In this document: positions 43,466 through 52,860 of the stretch, in pieces
Position numbering within the stretch: position 1 is the stretch's first letter
How the letters are laid out: every line of letters starts with the position of its first letter
Source of the DNA: SIG78 sp045585955
GTDB taxonomy: Bacteria; Verrucomicrobiota; Lentisphaeria; Victivallales; Victivallaceae
NCBI GenBank assembly: GCA_045585955.1
Contig: JAZMZK010000098.1
Span: 1 to 64,000 of the forward strand
Direction: 5' to 3'
Length of the DNA stretch: 64,000 nucleotides
The notes under the pieces: model-generated
What the model was told of the DNA's origin: nothing
What the model saw: only the letters and a program-made list of their open reading frames with translations
Database searches by the model: none
Position numbers and translations under genes: made by a program

Positions 43466-44521
43466 TTACTCGACCAACGCTTTGGGCTGGTTCATGGTGT
43501 ATTCGGCTTCGGGCAAAAGCTTTTTTTGCAGTTTGTCAAACTTAAACAGCATTACCGAATCGGATTTGTAATTACAAACCGCCACCGTGCGGTCATTGTT
43601 CAAAAAGAGTATATCAAAGGGGTAATCGCCCTTGATTTTAACTGTTTCAAGTAACCTGAAATCCCCATTGGCAAAAGTTTCAAAAAGTGCTATGGAGTTA
43701 TGCCCCCGGTTGCTGACCAGCAGAAACTTGCCGCATTTACTTATTTTGATCGCTCCCAGAAAGTTTTTCTGAAATGGCTCTTCAAGCGTGGAAACCGTTT
43801 TGCCCGGCAGCCAATCCCCCTTGCTGCGGAAAAAACTTGTAACTGTACCTGCCAGCTCATTGGCACAATAGAGCGTTTTGCCGTCGGGGGCAAACACCAG
43901 ATGCCGGGGACCGGAGCCGGGAGCAAGTTTGAGTTTTTTCCGGGCGGGAGTTTCAATGCCATGTGGGGCAGAATATCCATAAACAAAAATTTCGTCCGTC
44001 CCCAGATCGCAGACCAAAAGCTCCCGGGTGTGCAAATCAAACCAGCACTGGTGGGGATGGGGTGACCGCTGCCGCTTGAGGATACTTTTGCCGGAGTGCC
44101 GGATAAAACGCACGCTTTTCATGGAGCCATTTTCCTGCAAAGCTATTTCAGAGATCGTGCCTTGCGAGTAGTTGGCGGTATAAAGGAATCTCCCGTCAGG
44201 CGAAATGGTTATATGTGATGGAATATGTTGAGCCAAATCAAAAACTTCCACCACCGCAAATTTGCCGTTTTCCCGAACCAGCAAAGCCACGGCACCGCCT
44301 TTGAGCGTGGAATCAGGCTTTTTCGTCAAAGCAGCATAATATAAGTTGCACTGGGGAGCTTTAACAAGATAGCTGATATGCCCAAGCTCCAGCACCAGCT
44401 TACCGGCTCGTTGTTCCTCGAACAAAAAAATCCCATCTTTACCGGCAGCCAAAAAACTTTCGCCGCAGATAGTGCAACAAGCACTTAAAAACATCAAACA
44501 TAAACCAAAAAGTTTTTTCAT
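43466..44521 (-). CDS. Secreted lactonase-fold seven-bladed beta-propeller protein
   Basis: 351 residues with a signal peptide (MKKLFGLCLMFLSACCTICG). Repeated blades with SPDGRFLYTANY, APGSGPRHLVFAPDGKTLYCANE and SKCGKFLLVSNRGHNSIALF mark the 6-phosphogluconolactonase-like (PF10282) family. Many exported members act on sugar lactones or have no known substrate. The region suggests a sugar acid lactone. Directly downstream of a divergent-promoter AraC-type gene, with 21 bases between them. Confidence 0.8.
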   Translation of the reverse strand: MKKLFGLCLMFLSACCTICGESFLAAGKDGIFLFEEQRAGKLVLELGHISYLVKAPQCNLYYAALTKKPDSTLKGGAVALLVRENGKFAVVEVFDLAQHIPSHITISPDGRFLYTANYSQGTISEIALQENGSMKSVRFIRHSGKSILKRQRSPHPHQCWFDLHTRELLVCDLGTDEIFVYGYSAPHGIETPARKKLKLAPGSGPRHLVFAPDGKTLYCANELAGTVTSFFRSKGDWLPGKTVSTLEEPFQKNFLGAIKISKCGKFLLVSNRGHNSIALFETFANGDFRLLETVKIKGDYPFDILFLNNDRTVAVCNYKSDSVMLFKFDKLQKKLLPEAEYTMNQPKALVE

Positions 44522-44542
44522 AGAACAAGCCTTTCAAAAAAA

Positions 44543-45397
44543 TCAGCTGCTTCGCCGCATTTTGCCGGGACTGGTGCCGAATTTGCGGGTGAAAAGTTTG
44601 CTTAAATAGTTGGAATCACAAAAGCCGCACTCGCTGGCGATCTCGCCCAAACTCTTATTGGTAGAGCGTAAAAGTTCCAGAGCCCGAGCCAACCGTTTGG
44701 CTTGCTGATACTCAATAGGCGTATAGCCGGAGAGTTTCCGGAATGCAGTAAAAAATCCGGAGCGGGACATGCCGCAAAGCCGGGCGAGATAGTCCACACT
44801 TATATTCTCTTTGAAATGCAAATTTATGTAGTGCAGTCCACGAACCGCCGACCCGGCAAAGTGTTCCTGCTCCGCCATGCCGCCAGTCCGGGCAATAAAG
44901 ATCAGAAGCGAGAGAAAAAGCCCGAACAGACAAAGGCGGTTGCCCGGCAAGTCAGAAGCAATTTCTTCTTCCATACGCTCAATAAAAGATACAACTTTCT
45001 GCAAATCTTTTTCTGCAAGATGCAAAAACGGTTTTTCCGGTTCCCGGGGCAGATAGTCCGTATCGACCATAGCTTGAAAAAATTTAAGGTTGCCGCCATC
45101 GAGCTGCGGCAAAGGCAGTTGGGCGGCATTATAAATAATATTGACGACCTCAAAACCGGCAGTATTTTCGTAAGCGTGAACTATTCCGGGGTGCAGCACA
45201 ATAACATCGCCAACTGCAAGTTTGAAAGTCTTGCCGTTGCAATAGTGCAAGGTATCAGAAACTGCCAGAACCACCGCGATCTCTGAAAAATCGTGATCAT
45301 GAAAGAGCAAATTGGCGTGCTTCCCGGCACCGATCCGCTTGACCGTCAACTTGAAACGGTCAATATGTGTCATACTGTCAAAATTAAATTGCCGCAT
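44543..45397 (-). CDS. AraC-family transcriptional regulator
   Basis: 284 residues from ATG 45397 (GGGAG upstream; the longer in-frame start at 45466 lies in the promoter). The N-terminal 150 residues form a cupin-like sensing domain (HDHDFSEIAVVL, VIVLHPGIVHAYEN). The C-terminal 100 residues hold two helix-turn-helix motifs (ISVDYLARLCGMSRSGFFTAFRKLSG and KSLGEIASECGFCDSNYLSKLFTRKFG). It is divergent from the GH39-like operon at 45523, its likely target, and would act as an activator in response to a sugar. Confidence 0.88.
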   Translation of the reverse strand: MRQFNFDSMTHIDRFKLTVKRIGAGKHANLLFHDHDFSEIAVVLAVSDTLHYCNGKTFKLAVGDVIVLHPGIVHAYENTAGFEVVNIIYNAAQLPLPQLDGGNLKFFQAMVDTDYLPREPEKPFLHLAEKDLQKVVSFIERMEEEIASDLPGNRLCLFGLFLSLLIFIARTGGMAEQEHFAGSAVRGLHYINLHFKENISVDYLARLCGMSRSGFFTAFRKLSGYTPIEYQQAKRLARALELLRSTNKSLGEIASECGFCDSNYLSKLFTRKFGTSPGKMRRSS

Positions 45398-45424
45398 ATC
45401 AACTCCCGAAAAACATTTTGAACT

Positions 45425-45453
45425 ATTATATACCTTTTTTGTATTTTTGTCAA
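45425..45453 (-). promoter_or_regulatory. Promoter of the AraC-type gene
   Basis: Minus-strand TTGACA (45448-45453), 17 bases, TATAAT (45425-45430): a perfect sigma-70 consensus about 30 bases before the ATG. The divergent GH39-like gene starts about 95 bases away on the other strand, so both could share a control region. Confidence 0.85.
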
Positions 45454-45522
45454 GGTATTTCAACAAAAATTTGTTTATATTTTGTCTTGCAATATAAATA
45501 AAATCAGGAGTTGTTCTGTGTT

Positions 45523-47025
45523 ATGAATAAAATCAAAAATATTGTTTCTGCAACTTGTTCACTGGCAACAGCAACGGTAATTGCCGGCAATGGAACAGTA
45601 ACCAACTGTCCGGGCTTGACCGATGATCCGGCAGCTGTTGCTGGAAAAGATACCGTGATAACTTTTTCAAAGGCTGGATACGCCAACAGTTTAGATACTG
45701 ATTTGGGCAGAGCCATGGAATTAAAGGTTGATTTCAGTAAAAATCTTGGTAAAATAAAACCGCTCCATGGCGTAAACAATTCACCTGTCACCTATGGCGA
45801 AGCATTGCCGGAATTTACCGAAGCAGGGATCCCGTTTATGCGGACTCACGACACTGGCGGAACATTTGGCGGAGCAAGATTTATAGATGTAAGCAATATT
45901 TTCCCAAACATGGATGCCGATGAAAACGATCCGGCATCTTATGATTTTGCTTTTACCGATGCTTATATAAAAGGCATCATTGCTTCCGGAACCAAAATAT
46001 TTTACCGGCTGGGGGTAACTATTGAAAACCGCCACAAACTGAAAGCATATCACATAAATCCGCCCAAAGACAATGCAAAGTATGCCCGTATCTGCGAAAA
46101 AATCATCCGGCATTACAACGAAGGCTGGGCTAATGGGTTCAACTATAATATTGAATATTGGGAAATTTGGAACGAACCGGAAAATCCTAATATGTGGACC
46201 GGTACCATGGAGCAGTTTTTTGAATTTTACCGGGTGGTGGCAAATCACCTGAAAAACAAGTTCCCCCATTTGAAAATAGGCGGCTACGCCGGATGTGGTT
46301 TTTACGGCATGAACCGGCATAACAGCAGTGATTTCACCCGCAGTTTTGTAACATGGTTCGATGAATTCCTGAAATTTATCACCAATAAGAAAACGGCGGC
46401 ACCGCTGGATTTTTATTCATGGCACTTATACACTACCGACCCCATGGAAATAATCATGCACGCCGAGTATGTGGATAAAAAACTTAAAAATGCCGGGTTG
46501 AAAGATTGCGAAAATATTTTCAATGAGTGGAATTATATAGATTTCCGCAACGAAAATCGCTGGGATGATATGAAGGGTATGCTTGGGGCAACCTTCGTTG
46601 GTGCAGCATTTATTCTTATGCAGCACAGCCCCATAGATAAAGCCATGTATTATGACGCCTTGCCGACCAGAGCATATTGCGGACTTTATGAATTTCCTTC
46701 CAAACGGACAACCAAAACTTTTGCGGTATTCAAAGCCTTCAACGAGCTGTATCAACTTGGTACAGCTGTTGACACTGCTCCGAATCCGGAAAAAGATCTC
46801 TTTATTCTGGCAGCAAAAAATGCCGACGGCAGTAAGGGAAAAATGCTCATCGTCAATCGCCGGATCACCGGAGTTGTGCTGAAGTTTGAGCTTAAAGGCA
46901 TGCAAAAAGCAGTTTCGGCCCGCCGGATAGACAGTGCAAGAACGCTGGAACCTGGCAATATAATCCAGGCAGACGGTGCAATCGTAGCAGCACCTCAATC
47001 AGTAATAATCATTGATGTTGAATAA
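45523..47025 (+). CDS. Glycoside hydrolase, clan A (GH39-like)
   Basis: 500 residues. TIM barrel with the acid/base Glu in EYWEIWNEPENPNMW (near 215-218) and the likely nucleophile Glu in NIFNEWNY (near 334), as in GH39 beta-xylosidases. MRTHDTGGTFGG is the family's early motif. A hydrophobic N-terminus (to about residue 22) may be a weak signal peptide. ATG 45523 follows AGGAG; a TTG at 45511 is a poorer choice. First gene of an operon with a pseudopilin-like protein, a TIM-barrel enzyme and a GH78-like enzyme. Xyloside substrate is inferred. Confidence 0.78.
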   Translation: MNKIKNIVSATCSLATATVIAGNGTVTNCPGLTDDPAAVAGKDTVITFSKAGYANSLDTDLGRAMELKVDFSKNLGKIKPLHGVNNSPVTYGEALPEFTEAGIPFMRTHDTGGTFGGARFIDVSNIFPNMDADENDPASYDFAFTDAYIKGIIASGTKIFYRLGVTIENRHKLKAYHINPPKDNAKYARICEKIIRHYNEGWANGFNYNIEYWEIWNEPENPNMWTGTMEQFFEFYRVVANHLKNKFPHLKIGGYAGCGFYGMNRHNSSDFTRSFVTWFDEFLKFITNKKTAAPLDFYSWHLYTTDPMEIIMHAEYVDKKLKNAGLKDCENIFNEWNYIDFRNENRWDDMKGMLGATFVGAAFILMQHSPIDKAMYYDALPTRAYCGLYEFPSKRTTKTFAVFKAFNELYQLGTAVDTAPNPEKDLFILAAKNADGSKGKMLIVNRRITGVVLKFELKGMQKAVSARRIDSARTLEPGNIIQADGAIVAAPQSVIIIDVE

Positions 47026-47034
47026 AACCAATCA

Positions 47035-47069
47035 GAAAAAGGAGAAAAAGGAGAAAAAGGAGAAAAAAA
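47035..47069 (+). promoter_or_regulatory. Tandem Shine-Dalgarno repeat
   Basis: Three exact copies of the nine-base unit GAAAAAGGA (47035-47061) followed by GAAAAAAA run up to the ATG at 47069, so three ribosome binding sites stand in line. Because the unit is nine bases, copy changes would alter spacing of distant copies but keep one site in place. Such arrays can slip in replication. Confidence 0.75.
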
Positions 47070-47812
47070 TGAAATTTCACAAATTCACCCTTATTGAACT
47101 TCTTGTGGTAATCGCTATCATTGCAATTTTAGCGGCAATGCTGCTGCCGGCTCTGTCTGCGGCCCGTACCCGGGCAAGAGCCGCAACATGTATAAGCAAT
47201 CTCAAACAGACCTATTTTGTTACACGGGCTTATTCTGATGACAATGACGATATGCTTATTTACGATGTACGCGGCGAAGGCTGCTGGTTCAATGCCGTGC
47301 GGGAAGCCGGTTACTCGACCCAAAACAGCAATGAAACATTCTGCCCCGGTCAATGGCCATATGGTTATCCGAAAAATATCAGCAGCCCATCTACTGCCGC
47401 ACTTTATACCTATGGCATGGTGCATTGGGCAGATATTGTAAATTATAAAGGGTGGACGGAAGCCCGGGCGATTGTTGCGCCTACAACCGGCAGCACAGTT
47501 TGCCAAGCTTATAAAACAAAAATGATCAATAGCCCCAGCAGCTTTTTATTTCTTGCTGATACTCACGCTCCATCACGCGATGCAACAAAATATGGAGGCC
47601 CGAAAGGAACGGCTTTTTGCAACTTTCAATCCTCAACGGAAACAACCAATATAACAGTATCTTCGCATGGTGGCGGCAGTGCCCTTTTCTGGGATGGTCA
47701 TGCAGAAATGATGGCAGATAAAAATACTGCAATCGCACTGGTTCAACGGTGCTGGAACGAGCAATACAATGTTGATGTGGATGCATCAAAAATAAATATT
47801 CATAAAAATTGA
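47069..47812 (+). CDS. Pseudopilin-like protein with prepilin N-terminus
   Basis: 247 residues from ATG 47069. A four-residue leader (MKFHK) precedes FTLIELLVVIAIIAILAAMLLPALSAAR, then a globular domain ending in SSHGGGSALFWDGHAEMM, the H-x-DG signature. The leader here is very short compared with the 28-residue one of the paralogue at 41100. Lies 43 bases after the GH39-like gene and 19 bases before the TIM-barrel gene on the same strand. It probably belongs to the surface system that displays or supports these enzymes; the function is unknown. Confidence 0.82.
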   Translation: MKFHKFTLIELLVVIAIIAILAAMLLPALSAARTRARAATCISNLKQTYFVTRAYSDDNDDMLIYDVRGEGCWFNAVREAGYSTQNSNETFCPGQWPYGYPKNISSPSTAALYTYGMVHWADIVNYKGWTEARAIVAPTTGSTVCQAYKTKMINSPSSFLFLADTHAPSRDATKYGGPKGTAFCNFQSSTETTNITVSSHGGGSALFWDGHAEMMADKNTAIALVQRCWNEQYNVDVDASKINIHKN

Positions 47813-47831
47813 TATGTTAAGGAGTTTTTAC

Positions 47832-50318
47832 ATGAAAAACCTTAAATATATTGCTTATGTCGGGAGTATAGTACTGCTTGCCGGTAACAGTTTGGCGGCA
47901 TCAGAAGTTTTCAGTACTTCTTTTGATGATTCGAACAGTAAAAAAATCATTTTCCGGACAGAAGCTGTACTTGCTGCCGGAGAAGGTTGCAATAACAGTA
48001 ACGCACTTAAGATAACAAGAACGGATAAAAAACAATACTCCATTTCCGGAGTAAATCTTGGTAAACTTGCATCGGGTGAATACACGTGTTCAATGAAACT
48101 CCGGGCAGAAAATATCAAAAACAACAACAATACCCCCAGTAATAATATTCAAGTAATAGCAATTGAGCATTACAACGGAAAAAAATATCTTGCCCAGAAC
48201 AGTACGTTTTTCAAAGTCCCCCCCAAAGGGCAGTGGAACGATGTGAAATTTCAGTTCAAAGTTCCGGGGCAGGCAACCCGTTCCGGGGTATCAATATTTT
48301 TACGTAAAGGCATGACCGGTACAGTTTGGATTGATGATATAAAAATTATCAGGAATAACAGCAAAACAGCAACAACAGAAAAATCAGATATCCAAACAGC
48401 AGAAATTACCCCGGAAACAGCCGCAAGCTTTCCTGCAGATAGCAGCAGTAAATTGATCTATACAACATCCTTCGAACCGTCTGAAGGTAAAAAATATCAA
48501 TTACGTTCCGAAGCTGAATTGGTAAAAGAAGGCTTCAACGGTACTATGGCATTACAGATTCATCGTTCCGATAAAAATCAATATACTGTTTCCGGCTGCT
48601 CTTTAGGTAAACTTGAAGCGGGGTATTACACACTTAATATGAAACTGCGTTCAGAAAATATACGCAATTCAAGAGGTAGCAAAGCAACATCTGTGCAGGT
48701 AATGGCAATAGAGCATTATGCCGGAAAGCGTTATCATTCACAAAATAGCCAATTCTGCAGAGTCAGCAAGTCCGGAGAATGGAACGATATAAAATTTTCT
48801 TTCAATGTTCCGTCAGGGATCACTCGTTCATCGCTTTCATTTTTTATCCGCAAAGGGACGACCGGTACAGTTTGGATCGATGATGTAACGCTTGTAAAAT
48901 CCGAGGGCGAGATACCGGCAGTAAATTTGTTACAGCCGGAACGTCTGACCATATTCGGATCAACTGCAAAAATTGTGTTCAAGGGTACGCAAGGCTCTCC
49001 TGCCGGCACCAAGGCTCTTATAACACTGGGTAGTCAATCAAAAATCATTGAAATTGACTCCAATGGATTTTTCCGTACAGAATTCACAAACCTTACAACC
49101 GGGACTATGCAGTTGGAAATAAAAATCCTTGATCTGAAAAAAAGAACATTCAAACTCAAAGAAACATTCAATGTTTTTGTAAAAGCTCCGGAAAAAGCTC
49201 CGGATTATGCGGTAACATTTGACAAAAATAAAAATTTGCTGGTCAATGGCAAACCTTATATGATAGTCGGCTTATACAGCTTGAGCAAACATGCCAAAGA
49301 AGTTGCAGAAGCCGGATTCAATACAATTATTGATTATACTCTTTTCGGTGATAAAGGGGAAAAATTCGATCGTATAGCTCATATACGCCGCCGGATGAAT
49401 GATTTGCATAAATATAATATTAAAGCATTGGTATCAGTGCAGCATCAATTTCCCGGACGTCCATCGGCAACAACCGGTTTTGATAATGTTTCAGGCGTTT
49501 ATGAATGTGTAACCGCAGCAGCACAGGGTATAAAAGATCACCCGGCACTGTTGGGTTGGTATGTATCTGATGAAATGCCTCGGGACGGATTGCCGATGGT
49601 GCAAAAAATCCGTGAGGCAGTCAGCATAGCCGATCCGTGGCATCCAACATATACTCTGACATGCAGAGTGGAAGATATGCCGTTCTATGCAAACACCGGA
49701 GATGTTATCGGCATGGATCCTTATCCGATTATTTCCCGTCCGGGAAGACATTCTATCCGGGCTGTTGCCGATCAAACTGATTTATGTGTAAAAACCAATC
49801 AACCGGTTTGGATGACTCATCAGGGATTCAGTTGGGCCGTATATGATGGAACTCCGTTTGAAAAATATGACCAATCCAGAAAAATTACCGCTGATGAAAT
49901 AGCTGCCATGCCGTTGTTAGCGGCTATTCATGGAGCAAAAGGTTTTATTTTTTTTAGTTACGATGGCGCAATAAGCCGTGTGGAAAAACACTTTCAGGCA
50001 GATGCCCAAGCAAACTGGACAGCACTTTCCAATGCGGCAAAAATACTCAATGGATTATCCCCTTTTATTACCAGCGGCATTGCCAAAGATATCAAGTTTG
50101 AAGCAAATCAGGCGGGAACATTCCGCGGTAAGATATTTGAAGATGGCAAAGGTAATGTTCGTGTCGTGCTTGTAGGTATGCACAACAAAGCCGTTGCACG
50201 TTTCAAGCTTCCCGGTTATCCGGTACTTAAAAGTATGAATAAATTGACACAGTACAAAAAAAACGGTCTTTATGAAATAAATGTTGACGGCGTACAGTTT
50301 GACATATTGAGTAACTGA
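47832..50318 (+). CDS. Secreted TIM-barrel hydrolase with two tandem binding modules
   Basis: 828 residues, signal peptide to about residue 24 (IVLLAGNSLAA). Residues about 24-175 and 195-350 are two related beta-sandwich repeats (SFD... YSISGVNLGKLASGEYTCSMKL and SFE... YTVSGCSLGKLEAGYYTLNMKL; each ends GTVWIDD), probably carbohydrate-binding modules. A small Ig-like linker leads to a clan-A type TIM barrel (about 450-740) with LVNGKPYMIVGLYS, HPALLGWYVSDEMP (probable acid/base Glu) and DVIGMDPYPI. The nucleophile position reads MTHQGF, with Gln where Glu is common. Substrate unknown; co-operonic with GH39- and GH78-like genes. Confidence 0.7.
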   Translation: MKNLKYIAYVGSIVLLAGNSLAASEVFSTSFDDSNSKKIIFRTEAVLAAGEGCNNSNALKITRTDKKQYSISGVNLGKLASGEYTCSMKLRAENIKNNNNTPSNNIQVIAIEHYNGKKYLAQNSTFFKVPPKGQWNDVKFQFKVPGQATRSGVSIFLRKGMTGTVWIDDIKIIRNNSKTATTEKSDIQTAEITPETAASFPADSSSKLIYTTSFEPSEGKKYQLRSEAELVKEGFNGTMALQIHRSDKNQYTVSGCSLGKLEAGYYTLNMKLRSENIRNSRGSKATSVQVMAIEHYAGKRYHSQNSQFCRVSKSGEWNDIKFSFNVPSGITRSSLSFFIRKGTTGTVWIDDVTLVKSEGEIPAVNLLQPERLTIFGSTAKIVFKGTQGSPAGTKALITLGSQSKIIEIDSNGFFRTEFTNLTTGTMQLEIKILDLKKRTFKLKETFNVFVKAPEKAPDYAVTFDKNKNLLVNGKPYMIVGLYSLSKHAKEVAEAGFNTIIDYTLFGDKGEKFDRIAHIRRRMNDLHKYNIKALVSVQHQFPGRPSATTGFDNVSGVYECVTAAAQGIKDHPALLGWYVSDEMPRDGLPMVQKIREAVSIADPWHPTYTLTCRVEDMPFYANTGDVIGMDPYPIISRPGRHSIRAVADQTDLCVKTNQPVWMTHQGFSWAVYDGTPFEKYDQSRKITADEIAAMPLLAAIHGAKGFIFFSYDGAISRVEKHFQADAQANWTALSNAAKILNGLSPFITSGIAKDIKFEANQAGTFRGKIFEDGKGNVRVVLVGMHNKAVARFKLPGYPVLKSMNKLTQYKKNGLYEINVDGVQFDILSN

Positions 50319-50320
50319 AA

Positions 50321-51865
50321 ATGATCCATATTTCTGAAAAAAATTTAACTCTCAATGGCGGTTGCACTTTTGCTGACTTTGAACTTGATGCTTACGCTCA
50401 GCTTGATGTGGAGGTGGAGTTGGATGCTCCGGCGGAGTTGGATTTGGCACTCGGCGAAGTTGCTGCCGATGGCCGTGTGGAACGCGAACCCGGCGGCTAC
50501 CGCATTATCCGCACTATGCAGAAATCCTGTCCGGCGGGCAAAAGTGCATTTGCTTTTGATTTGCCGCATCACAAATCACCCTACTCCAACAGTTCCAGCG
50601 TTCCACTGCCCCCCGAAGCGGGCAACCGGGAGATCGTACCTTTCCGCTATGTGGAAATCGTTGGCGGCAAGGGCAAAGCCAAACTCATCCGCAAGGCTTT
50701 TTATGGCGAATTTGACGACAACGCCGCCGATTTTGTTTCTGACAACGCCCAACTCAACAAGATTTGGCAGTTCTGCAAATACACCATGAAAGCCACTTCC
50801 GCTTTCGGTTATTACATTGATGGTGAGCGGGAGCGCCAGCCTTACGAAGGCGATTCCTTGAGCAACATGCTGGGCGATCTTGCTTGCGGAGGAGCCCCGG
50901 CTACTGCCAAACGCACCATTGACTGGCTCTTAAAAGTTCCGACCTGGTTTAACGAGTGGCAGCTTATTACTGTTATTCTGGTGTACGATTATCTCCTTTA
51001 CACCGGCGATCACGCCAGCGTAAACCAATGGCTACCGCAACTGGAAAAACATATAGCCAAATTTGTTCCGGAAGAAAATGATCTGTTGCGGGATGCCACA
51101 CCGGAAGAGATCTCCCAACGCTTCCCCCGGGACCTGATCGACTGGCCCCAGCCGGAACGGGATAGCTATGAGCTGGGCAAATTCAATTTAACGCCCAACT
51201 GTTACTATTTTGAAGTCATGCAAATCATGTATAAGCTTACCGGCAAAAACGAATATAAAATTACCGCCGAAAAGGTCAAAGCTGCCATTCTGAAAAACTT
51301 CCGCAACGGGGAACTGTTTGTCGACAGCATCGGCAGCCAGCACACCGCTCTGCACAGTTTGCTTTACCCGGCATACTTCAAAATAGCCGATTTAAGCGAA
51401 AGCATGAAAAATGCTCTGGTCGCCAAAGGCATGTCCTGCAGCGTATATACCGCACACTTCCTCGTGGAATACTGCTTTGACAACGGCATGGTCGATCACG
51501 CCTATAATTTGCTTTTAAGCAACGATTTACGCAGTTGGAGCAACATGATCGCCAAAGGTGCAACTATTGCTATGGAAGCGTGGGACGACACCCTCAAACC
51601 CAATCAGGACTGGAACCACGCCTGGGGTGCGGCTCCCGCCAACCTTATACCCCGCTGCATTGCGGGTATCAAACCGCTGGAACCGGGGTTCAAGCACTTT
51701 GCGGTAACGCCCCATCCGGGCAACCTCAAAGAGTTTTACTGCAAGCACCCCACCCCCTGCGGCCCTATCGAGCTGGAGTACAAAGCAGGCAAATACCGTC
51801 TGACCAAACCAACAGAATGCATTGCCGAATTTGACAAAAGTCTGGATATAGAAGTTATTTCCTGA
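50321..51865 (+). CDS. Alpha-L-rhamnosidase-like enzyme (GH78 type)
   Basis: 514 residues, no signal peptide, so probably cytoplasmic. The (alpha/alpha)6 catalytic domain shows DGERERQPYEGDSL (near 166-179), which holds the family acidic residues, and the C-terminal EAWDDTLKPNQDWNHAWGAAPANLIPR. It lacks the extra N-terminal beta domains of large GH78 enzymes. It would remove terminal rhamnose or a related sugar from oligosaccharides. It ends the operon, followed by a strong terminator. Confidence 0.78.
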   Translation: MIHISEKNLTLNGGCTFADFELDAYAQLDVEVELDAPAELDLALGEVAADGRVEREPGGYRIIRTMQKSCPAGKSAFAFDLPHHKSPYSNSSSVPLPPEAGNREIVPFRYVEIVGGKGKAKLIRKAFYGEFDDNAADFVSDNAQLNKIWQFCKYTMKATSAFGYYIDGERERQPYEGDSLSNMLGDLACGGAPATAKRTIDWLLKVPTWFNEWQLITVILVYDYLLYTGDHASVNQWLPQLEKHIAKFVPEENDLLRDATPEEISQRFPRDLIDWPQPERDSYELGKFNLTPNCYYFEVMQIMYKLTGKNEYKITAEKVKAAILKNFRNGELFVDSIGSQHTALHSLLYPAYFKIADLSESMKNALVAKGMSCSVYTAHFLVEYCFDNGMVDHAYNLLLSNDLRSWSNMIAKGATIAMEAWDDTLKPNQDWNHAWGAAPANLIPRCIAGIKPLEPGFKHFAVTPHPGNLKEFYCKHPTPCGPIELEYKAGKYRLTKPTECIAEFDKSLDIEVIS

Positions 51866-51904
51866 CCGGAAATCGGCTTGTTCTTACCCAACCGGTAACG
51901 ATTT

Positions 51905-51938
51905 GTGGATCTATCACCCGATAAATCCACTTTTTTTT
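51905..51938 (+). terminator. Rho-independent terminator after the GH78-like gene
   Basis: GTGGAT-C-TATC and GATA-A-ATCCAC pair around an ACCC loop with one internal mismatch, followed by eight T residues. Confidence 0.88.
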
Positions 51939-51970
51939 ACATAAAAACTGGTAATTTCTCCATATTGTGT

Positions 51971-51976
51971 TATAAT
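51971..51976 (+). promoter_or_regulatory. Likely -10 box of the PocR/AraC-type gene
   Basis: TATAAT lies 26 bases before the ATG at 52003. No clear -35 box is seen at the right distance, which is common for activator-dependent promoters. Confidence 0.4.
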
Positions 51977-52002
51977 AAAACATGCACAATTTGGGAGGAT
52001 TT

Positions 52003-52860
52003 ATGGATAATTTGGAAAATCACAATATATTGGAACTCTTTTTGAACGACGATGTTCAAAAGCTGCTCGACCACTTTGCCGGTATGCTTGACTTGCGGGT
52101 AACATTTTTTTCCCGCTTCGGGTTGCCCATCCGCCGGGGCAAAGAAATGCCCAACACTCCTTACTGCAAATTTATTCAAAACAACCTCGGTCATCTGGAA
52201 GAGTGTCAGGATATTGATAAAACCATGCGGGAAAAAGTTACCGATACATTGCAGCCGCTCTCCTATGTCTGTCACGCCGGTTTGCGGGAGATAATCTCGC
52301 CGGTGGTCATCGGCAACCGCCTCGCCGGATTTCTCATGGTCGGGCAGTTCCGCACCGGCGATACGGTGCCCGCTTGCGCCTTGAGCTACTGCAAAACCGA
52401 AGAAGAAAAAGCTGAACTCAAGCTCAAATTCGCCCAACTGCCCAAACTCTCCGAAGAGCAGCTGGAAAATCTCATCGGCACTTTGCAGATCCTCATAGAT
52501 TACATCGCCGCCCGGGAATTGGCGTTCTTCCAGCCCGACCCCTTGAAAGCCGCCATCGACGAATATATCAATGAACACTATCAGGAAGATGTCTATTTGG
52601 CCGATGTAGCCAACATGCTGGGAAAAAGTATCTCCAGCGTAGCTCAATTTTTGCGGAACAAATACCACACCTGTTTCAAAGATCTCCTCATCGAACGCCG
52701 CCTCTGTGCCGCCGAAGATTACTGGAAAAAACACCCCTACGCCTCCATCAAAGAGTGCGCCGAAATCGCCGGTTTCAACGACCAGTTCTATTTTTCCCGG
52801 ATCTTCCGCAAAAAACGCGCCCTCAGCCCAAGAGAATTCCGCTCCCGCTGGAATCACTGA
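52003..52860 (+). CDS. AraC-family regulator with PocR-type sensing domain
   Basis: 285 residues from ATG 52003 (GGGAGG upstream). Residues 1-165 resemble the PocR sensory domain (LLDHFAGMLDLRVTFFSRFGLPI; a Cys-rich C-x-FIQ and CQDIDKTM; YVCHAGLREIISPVVIGNRLAGFLMVGQF). Residues 180-285 contain two AraC helix-turn-helix units (VYLADVANMLGKSISSVAQFLRNKYH and ASIKECAEIAGFNDQFYFSRIFRKK). PocR-type domains bind small organic ligands. It lies convergent to the uronate operon; its target is not certain but the GH39/uronate genes are candidates. Confidence 0.85.
   Translation: MDNLENHNILELFLNDDVQKLLDHFAGMLDLRVTFFSRFGLPIRRGKEMPNTPYCKFIQNNLGHLEECQDIDKTMREKVTDTLQPLSYVCHAGLREIISPVVIGNRLAGFLMVGQFRTGDTVPACALSYCKTEEEKAELKLKFAQLPKLSEEQLENLIGTLQILIDYIAARELAFFQPDPLKAAIDEYINEHYQEDVYLADVANMLGKSISSVAQFLRNKYHTCFKDLLIERRLCAAEDYWKKHPYASIKECAEIAGFNDQFYFSRIFRKKRALSPREFRSRWNH

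Noticed and set aside
41100..47812. Type II secretion or type IV pilus operon
   Set aside because: Only pilin-like proteins are present; no ATPase, platform protein, secretin or prepilin peptidase is in the window.
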